This document shows, in pieces, positions 47,571-57,127 of a stretch of DNA of 64,000 bases; position 1 is the first letter of the stretch; each line of letters starts with the position of its first letter. The translations under genes and the position numbers were made by a program. The DNA is from Motacilla alba alba (taxonomy: Eukaryota; Chordata; Aves; Passeriformes; Motacillidae): NCBI RefSeq assembly GCF_015832195.1, contig NC_052027.1:17892688-17956687 (forward strand), in the 5' to 3' direction. Under the pieces are notes generated by a model that was not told the DNA's origin, ran no database searches, and saw nothing but the letters and a program-made list of their open reading frames with translations.

Positions 47571-48680
47571 ACCAAAAAAAAACCAAACCTGACTGGAGGG
47601 AAACAGGCTCTTTCTGTGTCTTGTTTTGTGCAACAGCTGTGCTGAAGTCATCACAGGATGGGGAATGGAGATCCTGCACCTGCCTGTTGATTTCCTTGGG
47701 AATGTTCTTCCATTTGTGGCCTTTCTCCACGGTTCCATTTTGTGGTGTGTGTTTGAAAGGTTGCAGCTAACTCCTGACAAGACAATATATTATTTTTCTG
47801 TCTAGCTCACTAAATTCCCTTCCCAACTTCTCTTCTGAGCTTCTCCCTCAAGTCAGACATTGCTACTTCCAAATTTCAGCCCAGATTGCCTGGTGGTAAT
47901 GGAATTAATAATAACATTTAAAAACTTTTAGGATCTGTTGTCCGATATTTTATTAAAGTGACTGAAAATACACAGTGAACTCCTTGCAGATTTTTTGTAG
48001 AGAGAGGAGCTAAAGAGATCAGATTTTATTGGACTTCCACCAGACTGGGTTTAAATTCTGTCCTTTTCTGATTGCAAACAAAGGTCAAAGTGGCAGCAGG
48101 AGAGATAGTGAAAAAATAAAGCTGTGACCTCCCTGCCCATCCAAAGCTGTTGGATTTCAGCTGTTTAGAGACCAATATTTTTAAAGCATTCAGCAACAGA
48201 ATTGTTTGCCAGATCCCTGTGATTGGATTTGGAATTACTGACCTTTCCCTCCTAAACATTCTCTGTTGCCTTTGCAGGCTTATTGGTGGAATATTTTTGC
48301 AAAGACTGGTGTAATTTATGAGGGTTGATAGAAATTCCAGCCTCCAGATCTGTTTTCTCCTGAGGGATTTCTGTTCTCTTCTTAAATGATTTCTCAAGAT
48401 TGCCCAAGGGAGGATTTCCTGGTGGAGGAGCAGCAGCCGCGGTATTATTTTGTACTTTTCTGCACCTGTGGATGCATAATGCCAGGTTTAAGGAGGTGGT
48501 TTAACACTTGGGCTTTACTTCTTTTGGCTTCTAACAGTAACAGTCTGGGTTTAGCCATGATTTCAACTTCACTTTTTCCAAAATATGGTTTAATTTTATT
48601 TGATTGCTTTGTTCAGCTTTCCCTTTTTCTCATCCTCTTCTCTGTGTGAAAATGTCATTGCAGAATTCATACAGGAGATG
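47571..48680. other. Non-coding DNA
   Basis: No gene recognised. Part of the first 200 bp may belong to the LTR-like element beyond its alignable core. A patch near 48430 has two CpGs and a short open frame without recognisable content. Confidence 0.5.
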
Positions 48681-49030
48681 GAATCATAGAATGGTTTGGA
48701 TTGGAAGGGACCTTAAGGCTCATCCCATTCTACCCCCTGCCATGGGTAGGGACACCTTCCACTGCCCCAGGCTGCTCCAAGCCCTGTCCAGCCCAGCCTT
48801 GGGCACTGCCAGGGATCCAGGGGCAGCCACAGCTCCTCTGGGTACCCTGTGCCAGGGCCTGCCCACCCTCACAGGGAACAATTTCTGCCCAATATTCAAT
48901 AAAACATTCCCTCTTTCAGTTTGAAAACATTGCCCCTTGTCCTGTTACTACAGGATTTGGTAAAAAAAGTCCCTCTCTTTTAAACCAAATTTTTATATTG
49001 AGAGGCCCCGGCTGGGCCTTGCTGGACTCA
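48681..49030 (-). mobile_element. CR1 LINE 3'-end fragment
   Basis: Begins GAATCATAGAATGGTTTGG, TTGGAAGGGACCTTAAGG, then CCTGCCATGGGTAGGGACAC, CCCAGGCTGCTCCAAGCC, CCAGCCTTGGGCACTGCC, ACAATTTCTGCCCAATAT and CCCTTGTCCTGTTACTACAGG, the reverse complement of the CR1 3' untranslated region over about 350 bp. Frames across it (106 and 130 codons) are not genes. Confidence 0.93.
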
Positions 49031-49508
49031 GAGCAAGCTGCTGTTTTGATGTGTAGCAGTGTTGCTCACAGGAAAAAACCCCAAACACCCTGAATTTAAG
49101 AAATGAATCCAGCAGAGCAGGGGAGTGCAGAGGTCAGGGTGGTTTTTCACCCGTCAGTGAGCCCCATGTGGATGTTGCAAGTACCCAAAGACTGCGTGAG
49201 AGAGAAATGTAGTAAATTTATTTGCTTCTTTCACTAAATCCACCTCTCTGAGTAGTGGCTACAATTCCTTGAAGTGTCTGTGGCTACAATTTCCCTGGAA
49301 TAATAAACAACTGTGCCTGAATGGCTTTTCCAGCCAGAGACAAGCTCTATTATCATGCCTTCATTTTCATATTAGCAAGACCCTTTTAGAAGAGGATCAA
49401 AGCTCAATGCTATGCTTAAGTTACACAAATAGATATAAAATCCATGTTTATATTCCTGCAAGAACTCTCTCAGTGGTGAACACCTGGAAGGTGAGCCTCG
49501 ACATTTAG

Positions 49509-49616
49509 GAAGTTTTAAATCAATTTCTTGAAACGAAGCTGCAGAGGGCCGTGGAGGAGCAGCTCTGGGGCCGGCGGGAGCTGCTGCCCCAGCCCTATTA
49601 CATCAAGCAGGTCTAA
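49509..49616 (+). CDS. Candidate coding exon, product unknown
   Basis: In one plus-strand frame the codons from about 49533 to 49613 end in G or C at almost every third position (22 of the 23 codons from AGG at 49545 to GTC at 49613). Neighbouring DNA is AT-rich and has no such pattern. The frame reads as a charged helix-like segment (LQRAVEEQLWGRRELL) followed by PQPYYIKQ, then V and stop TAA at 49614-49616. Possible exon starts follow an AG at 49508, 49538 or 49544; none has a strong pyrimidine tract. The right edge could be a donor (CAG|GTCTAAG, GT at 49611, weak) or the true C-terminus. The in-frame TAG at 49506-49508 rules out extension left without splicing. I do not recognise the protein. 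It lies on the same strand as the donors of the CpG islands at 26-30 kb. Confidence 0.35.
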   Translation, partial: EVLNQFLETKLQRAVEEQLWGRRELLPQPYYIKQV

Positions 49617-50056
49617 GCTGCTGGGGATGCTTAGTGCAGCCTAAACTGGATCAACAGGGTGTAGTAAACAGATTACAGCAGTGTTTATTGGGAATCCCTT
49701 CCGATGCGGGAGTGGAGGGACCTTTAACGATGTGTATGGAGGGGGAAATGAAGAGTTGCTGCGCTGTTGAAGAGTTCTCGAGTTAACTGAGCAATGACTG
49801 CAGAGATTCCTCCGAGGAGAAGGCAAAGCCAGCCAGCTTGGCTGAAGGAGGATGGAGATAAACGCGCCGTGGCTTTGGAAGGTGTGTTTCGAGCACTGGG
49901 GATTAAGAGGACTTGGCGGTTCCTTTGAGCTTGCCATTGATATTGTAATGAGCTTCAAATAGCTGATTCCAGCTCCTCGGTGCCCCCGGGGTCACTGCCC
50001 GGCAGGGACACGGCCCCAGGTGACACCTGGAAATCTGTCAGCTCATCCTGACTCAC

Positions 50057-50119
50057 TGCGGGAGCTGCGACCCAGGAGAGGAGGAGGAGGAGGAGGAGGA
50101 GGGATTGCAGCATCTCCAT
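50057..50119 (-). CDS. Possible first coding exon with signal-peptide-like sequence
   Basis: On the minus strand an ATG at 50119-50117 sits in a good start context (AGGATGG). It is followed by 21 codons: M-E-M-L-Q-S, eight leucines, then SWVAAPA, the shape of a secretory signal peptide with small residues at the cleavage site. The frame meets a perfect splice donor CCGCA|GTGAGT at 50057/50056. Against it, the leucine run is simply the translation of a (GGA)n/(TCC)n microsatellite, no partner exon could be found to the left, and no promoter element was identified. The first residues superficially resemble the start of mammalian glycoprotein-hormone beta chains, but the rest does not. Treat as weak. 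Confidence 0.15.
50078..50102. repeat. (GGA)8 trinucleotide microsatellite
   Basis: Eight GGA/GAG triplets on the plus strand. It underlies the poly-leucine of the minus-strand frame at 50057-50119. Confidence 0.95.
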
Positions 50120-50250
50120 CCTCCAGAAGCCCCCTGCTCCCCGTGGCTCTGGAGATGTGGGTCGGGTTAGGTGGAAGGTGCCCCAGATGGCAGGAGGGGC
50201 AGAGGTGTGAGGAGCAGGTGAGCAGAGCACCCGGCCCTGCTGCCACTGCA

Positions 50251-53200
50251 GGACATCCCCCGTGTCACCCTGGGTGTCACCCTGAGTGTCACAGGGGAGC
50301 TCTCAGCAGCAGGGACAGCTCCTGCTTCAGCCTTTGCAGCATTTCCTTCCCCAGCAGGCAGGGAAATGTCAATTCCTGCAGCCAGGATGCGATGGGCAGC
50401 AGTCTCTGTGTGAGAAAGGCAGCTGAGCCTGGAAAAGACACAAGCAGAACTGGCCTGGTACCCAGAGTGTTTAGAAGAGGTGAAACCCATCATGTTCGTC
50501 CTGCCTCAGCACCAGCTGAGACCCTGATGTCTCTGCAGTGAGATCCTCGTGCCTGATGTGTTTGCAGGTCTTTGTCAGAAGATGGGCAGAAGAACCAGGA
50601 AAGAGAAATAGCAGAGGAATATTTTAAACCAAATCAAACAAATGCAAAGTTATTTCAGTTAATGCCAAGAACAAATTTCGATGAAAATAACTGTACTCAA
50701 AAAACTTGGAGCTTAGAATGATCCAGGCATTTTTATTCTGAAACAAATTCAGATCATTGCTGTTATTCAGGAATAGTAATTCTGGAAAAGTAAATTTGGA
50801 TCATCCCAGTGTGGTGAGAAGAGGAGCTCCAAAGGTGTGTGCTCTCAAGGTAAGCACCAACAGTGACTTACATGGAAATGCAGCAGAATTCCAAGAGAGT
50901 AACACTTTCTGGGGGGTCTGTTTATCACATAAATATTGTCACCTTGTTTCTCATCAGTTTTCAGGGAATAAATTGATTTTGTAATCTGAATTATGATCTT
51001 ATTTCTAAAAGCTAAGTGGCCATGTGGTGACAATGCTGTAACATGATCATAATACAGGTGAGGGATGCAACAAGGACCACAGGAATATTTTTCCTACTGC
51101 AAGTAACTGGCTGTCAACATTTCAACATTTTAAATGGGCCACTGGAATTCCTTTTACATATGTTTGGTTGTTTAAAGAGAATCTTGTGCCAGTTCTGAAA
51201 AAACCCCAAACCAAGCAGGCCCATACTCCCCCACAGCCTTGGAATCAAAGTCTGGAAAAGTGAATCTACTCTTTTCCCAAAGGATGACTTGGGGATCTGG
51301 ATTTCTAATGCTTGCTTAGACCCACATTAAAAAGCCACTTTAAAACTGGAACAAAAGAACTTGAAGCCTCTGGACCAACTCTCTACAACTGCTCTTGCCA
51401 AAAATCCCAGTGAGCATCTTCACTGGTTTTAAGTTTGCAGTGGAAACAATTTGTGAGGTTCGGGATGTTATTTAATTTACCCCCAGCAAAATGTAGTTTT
51501 TTTTCACCTGCAAATGCAGTGTTTTTATAATTCCTGACAGAGACTAACCAAAAACCAAATGGGAGTAAAGAGTTACTTGAACCCAAAATTTCCAAGTTTC
51601 CCATGGGTGCGATCGAAGGGGTACAAATGGTGACTTTGCTATTTAATCTTTCCTTGGATAATTTGTCACAATAAATTGTTCAAAGAAAAATTTTATTTTT
51701 TGAACTATATTTTTTTGAAAGAAAAATAAAAATTAGAAAAAAGAAAAAATATTTTCCTGAAAAATACAGCTTTGGTATAACATGGCCCTTCAAGAGCACC
51801 CAAAATTTTTTTCAGCCAGAACTTCAGGATGGTCAAATCCGTGATTTTTCATGCTACAGTGGGAAGTGACAGTTTCACCTTTGCTGTCTCCTCTGTTCCT
51901 GACAGTATAGAATAAGAAGGGCCAAATATGACAATTTTCTGGGTGTTTTTTAAGCAGTGCAGGCACAAGTTTGGTGTTGGAAAACCCTGGTGTGATACTG
52001 GCACGTGTCAGTGAGGAGTGAACTGAATTTCAGCTCTGCCACAAAGCTGAGGTGTGAACGTTCCCACTCTGCTGAGGGTGCAACAGAGAACGCTTGGGGT
52101 TTGTTTTTCTTCTAAATCAGGAGTAAATTGCTGGTCCAGAGCCCAAGTAAGAAACTGAGAATTCTATGGCCAGATCCAGAAATTTGTCCCATGACCAACA
52201 AAACCGAATCTCAAGTCACGTCTTGGGATATTTTTTGTTGTTTCAGTGAAGATTATTTCAAACCCAAAAGTTTGAAAAGTTAACTTTTCCTGTCCTGGGT
52301 AGCCATAGGAGATCTCGGCACATTTTAAATCTGTTTCTCTGTTCTAAAATTTTCTTTCAATGGAGCAAAATCCATCTTGATCCTTGGAATTGTGCAGAGG
52401 GTTCTTTGGGGCCATCCGAAGAGAATTTTGAACTTCCTCTGTGGAAGTGACACAGACCTCGATGAATTGGCCTGAACTTCTTCTCACGTTGAGCTTGTGA
52501 CTCTAACAGAAAAATGCATTCAGAAATAGATTTTCTTGCTCTGCACCGTTCTCCTAATTAATGTCCTTTTTTTGTGCATAAGGTTAAATAGAAAAAACCA
52601 TTAATACAGTTCACTGACACTTGCAGAAGTTTTCCTTATCAAAACCACCCGTAATACTTCATTTATAAAGTTTAAGATATTTACAGATATTTTCAAATGT
52701 TTAAGCATTTTTGGTAGTGTTGAAGCTTCTACTTTTCAGGATGACTTTCCATTGTCCAAGCTAAATGTAGCACTTCAATTTTGTGACGTCTTAAGCTGTT
52801 CCAAAAATCATTTTCACAAAAGTATAAAATGCTGCATGAGAAGTGAATGCAATTTTTGATGATTGCTAGCTTGTATTGTTGCAATGTTTTAATGCTTTGT
52901 AAGTATCAACATTTTTCTCGTTCTACTGGAAACAGATTATTTTGAGATTTTCAAGGTTATTTTAAAATCACAGTGGTCAGCATTTTATTTCCTAATTCTA
53001 GATTTTTTTTTTCCTCAGGCAACCAATACAAACATGGATTAAATTTAATCTGGGGGGATAAAGAGAAGCAAAATAAACTGCATTATTATTATTAACATAT
53101 TGAATTTTTAATGTGGAATGATTGGTTTCATATTAATCTCAAATCTCAACAACAAATGGTTGTCTTGAGAATTTCTGAATTCCACCTGGTGAAGTGAAAA

Positions 53201-54449
53201 TGAACTCATTTGTTCAGAATGTGACTACTGAAAGCTTATTACATGCCCTGCTTGTTTCTGAGCCCCAGCTGGGTGGGAATTGCTGCCAGCAGGGACTGGG
53301 GGGGTTTACAGTGGATTTTCATCTTCAGACAGAGTCAGTCTGAAATGGGCAGTGACTTTTCTTTGCACTGTTCCATCCTTAGGGGAAGTAATGCTTTAAT
53401 TCTGTGTTTCTATATATTTATATTTACATTTTCTATTCTTCTGGACCAATAAAATTCCAATTTTCAAGCTGCTGAGTGGCTCCCATCTTCCAGCTGAATG
53501 GTTGGATGCAGGATAAGACCCTGGCAGGGAATGAGAAATCCATCTCTCCTCCTCCTGATTTGCATTAATGTGTCACTGGGGCAGAATTTCATCCCCCAAT
53601 CCATTCCCTCGCTCTCAACTCACTTCTTGTTTACAAGAATGGTTTGCAAAGTGGCTCTGGAGAAACATTCTGGGATTTCAGCATTTGTGGCAGAGGGATG
53701 AAGCAGTGCCTGGATGCCTGTTTGTCTGTGTGAAACATTCCTCAGTTTAGGAAGCAATGCCTGTATCACTGTGTGCTTTTATAACCCGAGAGCTTTGGTC
53801 TCTGGAGTGAGGGCAAATTGTTCCTTTGTGCTCCTGCATCATCTTCTGAAAAATCTTTGTGTTTGTGTGTGTTTTTGTGGTCTGAAAGGAGGATTCTGCA
53901 GGTTCCATTTCATTTTAGAAAGCGCTTTGCCCTGATGGGGGTCATGCTGTTACTCCTTCTCCAGGAGTTCAGGGAAGCAGTCTGTGAAGGCAGAGTGGTC
54001 TTTGGGATCTCTGCAGCTCTCGCTGCTCTGAGGAACAAAAAGAGAGACATTTTTGTTGTGATGACTTTTATTTATTGATTTTAGTGACTTTCAGAGAAGC
54101 ACAATGATTTATTAACCAGCAGTCACCCTCAACCTGTAAAATACAAAAGTCCATAGTGGGGACACTCGGGTGTTGATTTTACCTGATCTGGTAACTGGGG
54201 GCAAAACTTCCATGCAGAGACTGGGGAGAGCTGGGGCTGCCCTTGCTAAAGGCTGAGCAGCATGAGGCTCCATGAGCAATTAAAGATAAATATTTTAAAC
54301 CATTGCACCACTCAGATAACTGGGAAACACACTTTCCTAGAAATGACCTGTGTTGAGGGCTGTGATCACCAGCGCTAGAACCAGCTGAAAATTCTCTTTT
54401 GCTGAATGGTTCATTAAAAAATTTGGCTTAGTTTTTTTAATTCCATGTG
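50251..54449. other. Unique AT-rich non-coding DNA
   Basis: No gene recognised over about 4.2 kb. The stretch 51.6-53.2 kb is very AT-rich and has almost no open frames above 60 codons. Short frames at 53.24-54.08 kb lack domains. No CR1 or LTR end was identified. Confidence 0.55.
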
Positions 54450-54880
54450 TGTGGGCAACAAGGCTGGTGAGGGGCTTGGAACACACACCCTGTGAGGAAC
54501 CACTGAGGGAGCTGGGGGTGTTTATCCTGGAGAAAAGGAGACTCAGGGGTGACCTTATCACTCTACAGCTCCTGAAAGGTGCCTGTGCTCAGCTGGGGCT
54601 GGGCTCTTTCTCCAGGCAGCACTGACAGAACCAGAGCACACAGCCTCCAGCTGCACCAAGGGAAATTCGGGCTGGATGTTAGGAAAAAAAAGTTTTTACA
54701 GAAAGAGTGATAAAGTTCTGGAATGGCTGCCCAGGGAGGTGCTGCAGTCACCATCCCTGGGTGTGTTAACAAAGCCTGGATGTGGCACTGGGTGCCAGGG
54801 TGTAGTTGAGGTGCTGGGGCTGGCTTGGACTCAATGGTCTCGAAGGTCTCTTCCAACCCAGTGATTCTGTGAATTCTGTG
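54450..54880 (+). mobile_element. CR1 LINE 3' end, sense strand
   Basis: Starts GGGCAACAAGGCTGGTGAGG, then CCACTGAGGGAGCTGGGGG, CTCAGGGGTGACCTTATCAC, CAAGGGAAATTCGGGCTGGA, GGAATGGCTGCCCAGGGAGG, GATGTGGCACTGGGTGCCAG, CTTCCAACCCAGTGATTCTG and finishes with two ATTCTGTG-type terminal repeats. This is the last part of ORF2 plus the complete 3' untranslated end of CR1. It is 5'-truncated and carries many substitutions. Confidence 0.93.
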
Positions 54881-55343
54881 TGGTTTTTTTTATTTTTAAT
54901 TTTTGTTAAAAAGAGCAGGATTTCTGTCTTATAATAGAACTGGCCTTCATCCCCAAAGCAAAGCAGATGTCAAAGGATGCAAGATCATTTCCACATTGAT
55001 TTAGCTGGATAATTGGACAAGTCAGTAGCTGCTGTTGAGGTTTCTTGGGAGATGATTTTTGCCAGTCCACGCTCCAGAGTTTATGGGCTTTGGGAGCTGT
55101 GTGGCTGCTGTGCCTGTGAGAGCTCCAAGAGGAGCCTGAGAGCTTCCAGGAGCTGCAGCTGCTCTGAAAGTGCAGCCTCACCCTGCCCCTGCTGCTCTGG
55201 AAATGCAGGATGGGTGCTGCCAGGTGTCTGCTGTGGCTCTGATCATTCCCATTATTCTGATTATTCCGTGCTCAGCCCCTGCCAGGTTTGGATTATGGAG
55301 CCTCACTCTGCTTTTCCTGCTGTACAAATCCTTATGGATATAT
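54881..55343. other. Non-coding DNA between CR1 copies
   Basis: Nothing recognised. A GC-richer stretch at 55.09-55.3 kb yields short Cys/Ser-rich frames without a family match. Confidence 0.5.
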
Positions 55344-55440
55344 GGAATATCCTGAGCTGGAAGGGACTCACAGGGATCATTGAGTCCAGGACATCCCAGT
55401 AATCCCACCCTGTGCCTCACAGCCTTGTCCAACACGTCCA
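55344..55440 (-). mobile_element. CR1 LINE 3'-end fragment
   Basis: GGAATATCCTGAGCTGGAAG, GGACTCACAGGGATCATTGA, GTCCAGGACATCCCAGTAAT and CACCCTGTGCCTCACAGCC follow the reverse complement of a CR1 subfamily 3' end. It is short, truncated and degraded. Confidence 0.75.
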
Positions 55441-56310
55441 TGTGGTGCTGGATCTACAGCTGGGATCAGAGTATGGCAACTCTGACATGAAAATTATGGG
55501 AAATAACCACTTAATTCTATCTGGGCAAGGTTTGTTATCTGGGATTAGTCAGTGAAATGGGATGAGGATATTTTTAAAGCGATGTTTATGTTTGGGTCAA
55601 ACATTTGGGACATGCTTATTATAGTTTGTATATTTTCATTGTCATAATTATGGAAAAAGCATGGTGGGGGATGGATTGGGACTGTGAGAACAGTCCCAAA
55701 AGTGCACAAATATAATCTTTAAATCCTGTTCTCTTGTTGTAGGAGATGTAACACAGCATGGGATTAAATGCTAGTTTTACTGAGGTCGAAAGGGGTTTTG
55801 CAGCTTGGGCTTCTGCTGTTCTACCTACTTTAAAAAGCAGATGAATTAACTTTAAAAGACTGGTTCTTCTGAAAAAACCCAATAATTTTTCCAAAGCCTT
55901 AGAAAGCAGAAAACACCTACTTTTAAAACTTTCTTCTCAATCAAGATTTCTGTCCTTACATTGCAGAAAGGTTGGTCATGACAGATGCATTTGGATGAAT
56001 TTAGATTAATAACTTTGCTTGAGGAAATGTTTGATGGGACACAAACCACACAGTGGTATGGACATTGGACAAGAGTGCAGATAAAAGGAATGTGTGCAGA
56101 TTGATAAATTGTAACAAGAGAGTGTTGGGTCAAATTTTGGGTTCTGGTTGACTTTATCTTTAGAAGTCAGTGGAGCAAAGGGAGAAGTTTCAGGAGCAGC
56201 AGCCACTCTGCAGCCCTTCAAGCAGGGCTCACTCCAGCCTGGGTTTCTGCTGGCTGGGTGACACTCTGAGGACCCCTTTGCTCCAAAATTGAAATCCCAG
56301 GTATCTCAGG
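55441..56310. other. Non-coding AT-rich DNA
   Basis: No gene or repeat recognised. Minus-strand frames of 71-93 codons overlap each other without recognisable content. Confidence 0.5.
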
Positions 56311-56420
56311 GAATCCTGGAATGGTTTGGGTGGGAAGGGACCTTAAAGCCCACCCAGTGCCACCCCTACCATGGCAGGGACACCTTCCCCTGTGCCAGGC
56401 TGCTCCAGCCCCAGTGTCCT
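56311..56420 (-). mobile_element. CR1 LINE 3'-end fragment
   Basis: GAATCCTGGAATGGTTTGGG, TGGGAAGGGACCTTAAAGC, ACCATGGCAGGGACACCTTC and GCCAGGCTGCTCCAGCC match the reverse-complement CR1 3' end. The copy is broken off after about 110 bp. Confidence 0.88.
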
Positions 56421-56470
56421 TTTTTTATGGCAAAAAGGCCCTTCTCTCCCTGCCCTGTGTTCCTCTAACA

Positions 56471-56535
56471 CATTCCAGAATGGTTTGGGTTGGAAGGGAC
56501 CTTAAAGCTCATCCAGTGCCATACCCTAAGAAAGC
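56471..56535 (-). mobile_element. Second CR1 3'-end fragment, 50 bp from the first
   Basis: CATTCCAGAATGGTTTGGG, TTGGAAGGGACCTTAAAGC and TCATCCAGTGCCATACCC repeat the beginning of the preceding fragment. Either one CR1 inserted near another, or a local duplication copied the 3' end. The intervening 50 bp (with CTTCTCTCCCTGCCC) may itself be CR1 derived. Confidence 0.8.
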
Positions 56536-57015
56536 ACACCCCACATGCTGTGGGGATTTAGAGTCACCATTCATGATGTGAAATATACCCAACCTGCATA
56601 ACAAAGCAGAGTTCTAACATCTGTATCTGTACATGAGTTGTATTGCAGTGATGGTCAGCACTTTGTGACAGGTTTGTGCAATTATCTCTGAAATCTGGAG
56701 ACGCCAGGGCTGCCTTGCACGCCTCACTTCCCTTTGGGGGGAGTAACGTGACACCTTCATGAAATATTAGTGCTCAGCTGCTCTCTGTGTGTCTGAAAAA
56801 TGTGCTGGGTGGGACAGCTGGGTACTGCTGCAACAGCACAAAAATCTGTGCACTTGGGGCTGGTTTTACCTTCTGGAGGTGAGGCTGAGTTTCCTGCACA
56901 CACGTGGGTTTGGGAGCGCATTGTTCAGGGGAGCTGGTGGAGTGCTGGGCTCCAGCAGACTCTGGGTTACTGGGGATCAGGGTTCACAGCTATGGGGTCC
57001 CCACCTCAGAGCTTT
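56536..57015. other. Non-coding DNA
   Basis: Overlapping plus-strand frames of 89-93 codons at 56.79-57.19 kb lie in three different phases of the same DNA, and none has a recognisable domain, so they are shadows of stop-poor sequence. Confidence 0.5.
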
Positions 57016-57127
57016 GGTCAGAATTCAGAGTTCTTACTCCTTTTGTCAGAATTCATAGATTTTACAGCTGTGGTGTAAAAGGTCTGCAGTACCTTTTGTC
57101 AGAACTCCTATCTCTTACACCTTTTTC
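57016..57127. repeat. Internal repeat with TTTTGTCAGAA(T/C)TC units
   Basis: GGTCAGAATTCAGAG, then CCTTTTGTCAGAATTCATAG, then CCTTTTGTCAGAACTCCTAT recur at irregular spacing (about 28 and 53 bp), each followed by a similar TCTTAC or TTTTACA block. It is a short irregular array, perhaps part of an unrecognised LTR. Confidence 0.5.

Larger units (their letters stand above)
49540..50250. promoter_or_regulatory. Small CpG-rich block
   Basis: About 20 CpGs in the first 450 bases (for example CGGCGGG, CCGATGCGG, ACGCGCCGTGG, CTCGAG) in a genome region otherwise poor in CpG, continuing into the (GGA)n stretch and GC-rich DNA to about 50250. This suggests a conserved or unmethylated element. It may be a promoter, an exon with flanking regulatory sequence, or an enhancer. 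Direction is not clear because exon-like features exist on both strands. Confidence 0.4.

Noticed and set aside
50057..50119. Identification of the minus-strand mini-exon as a glycoprotein-hormone beta subunit
   Set aside because: Only the first five residues and a leucine run resemble it; the leucines come from a microsatellite and no cystine-knot exon is present nearby.
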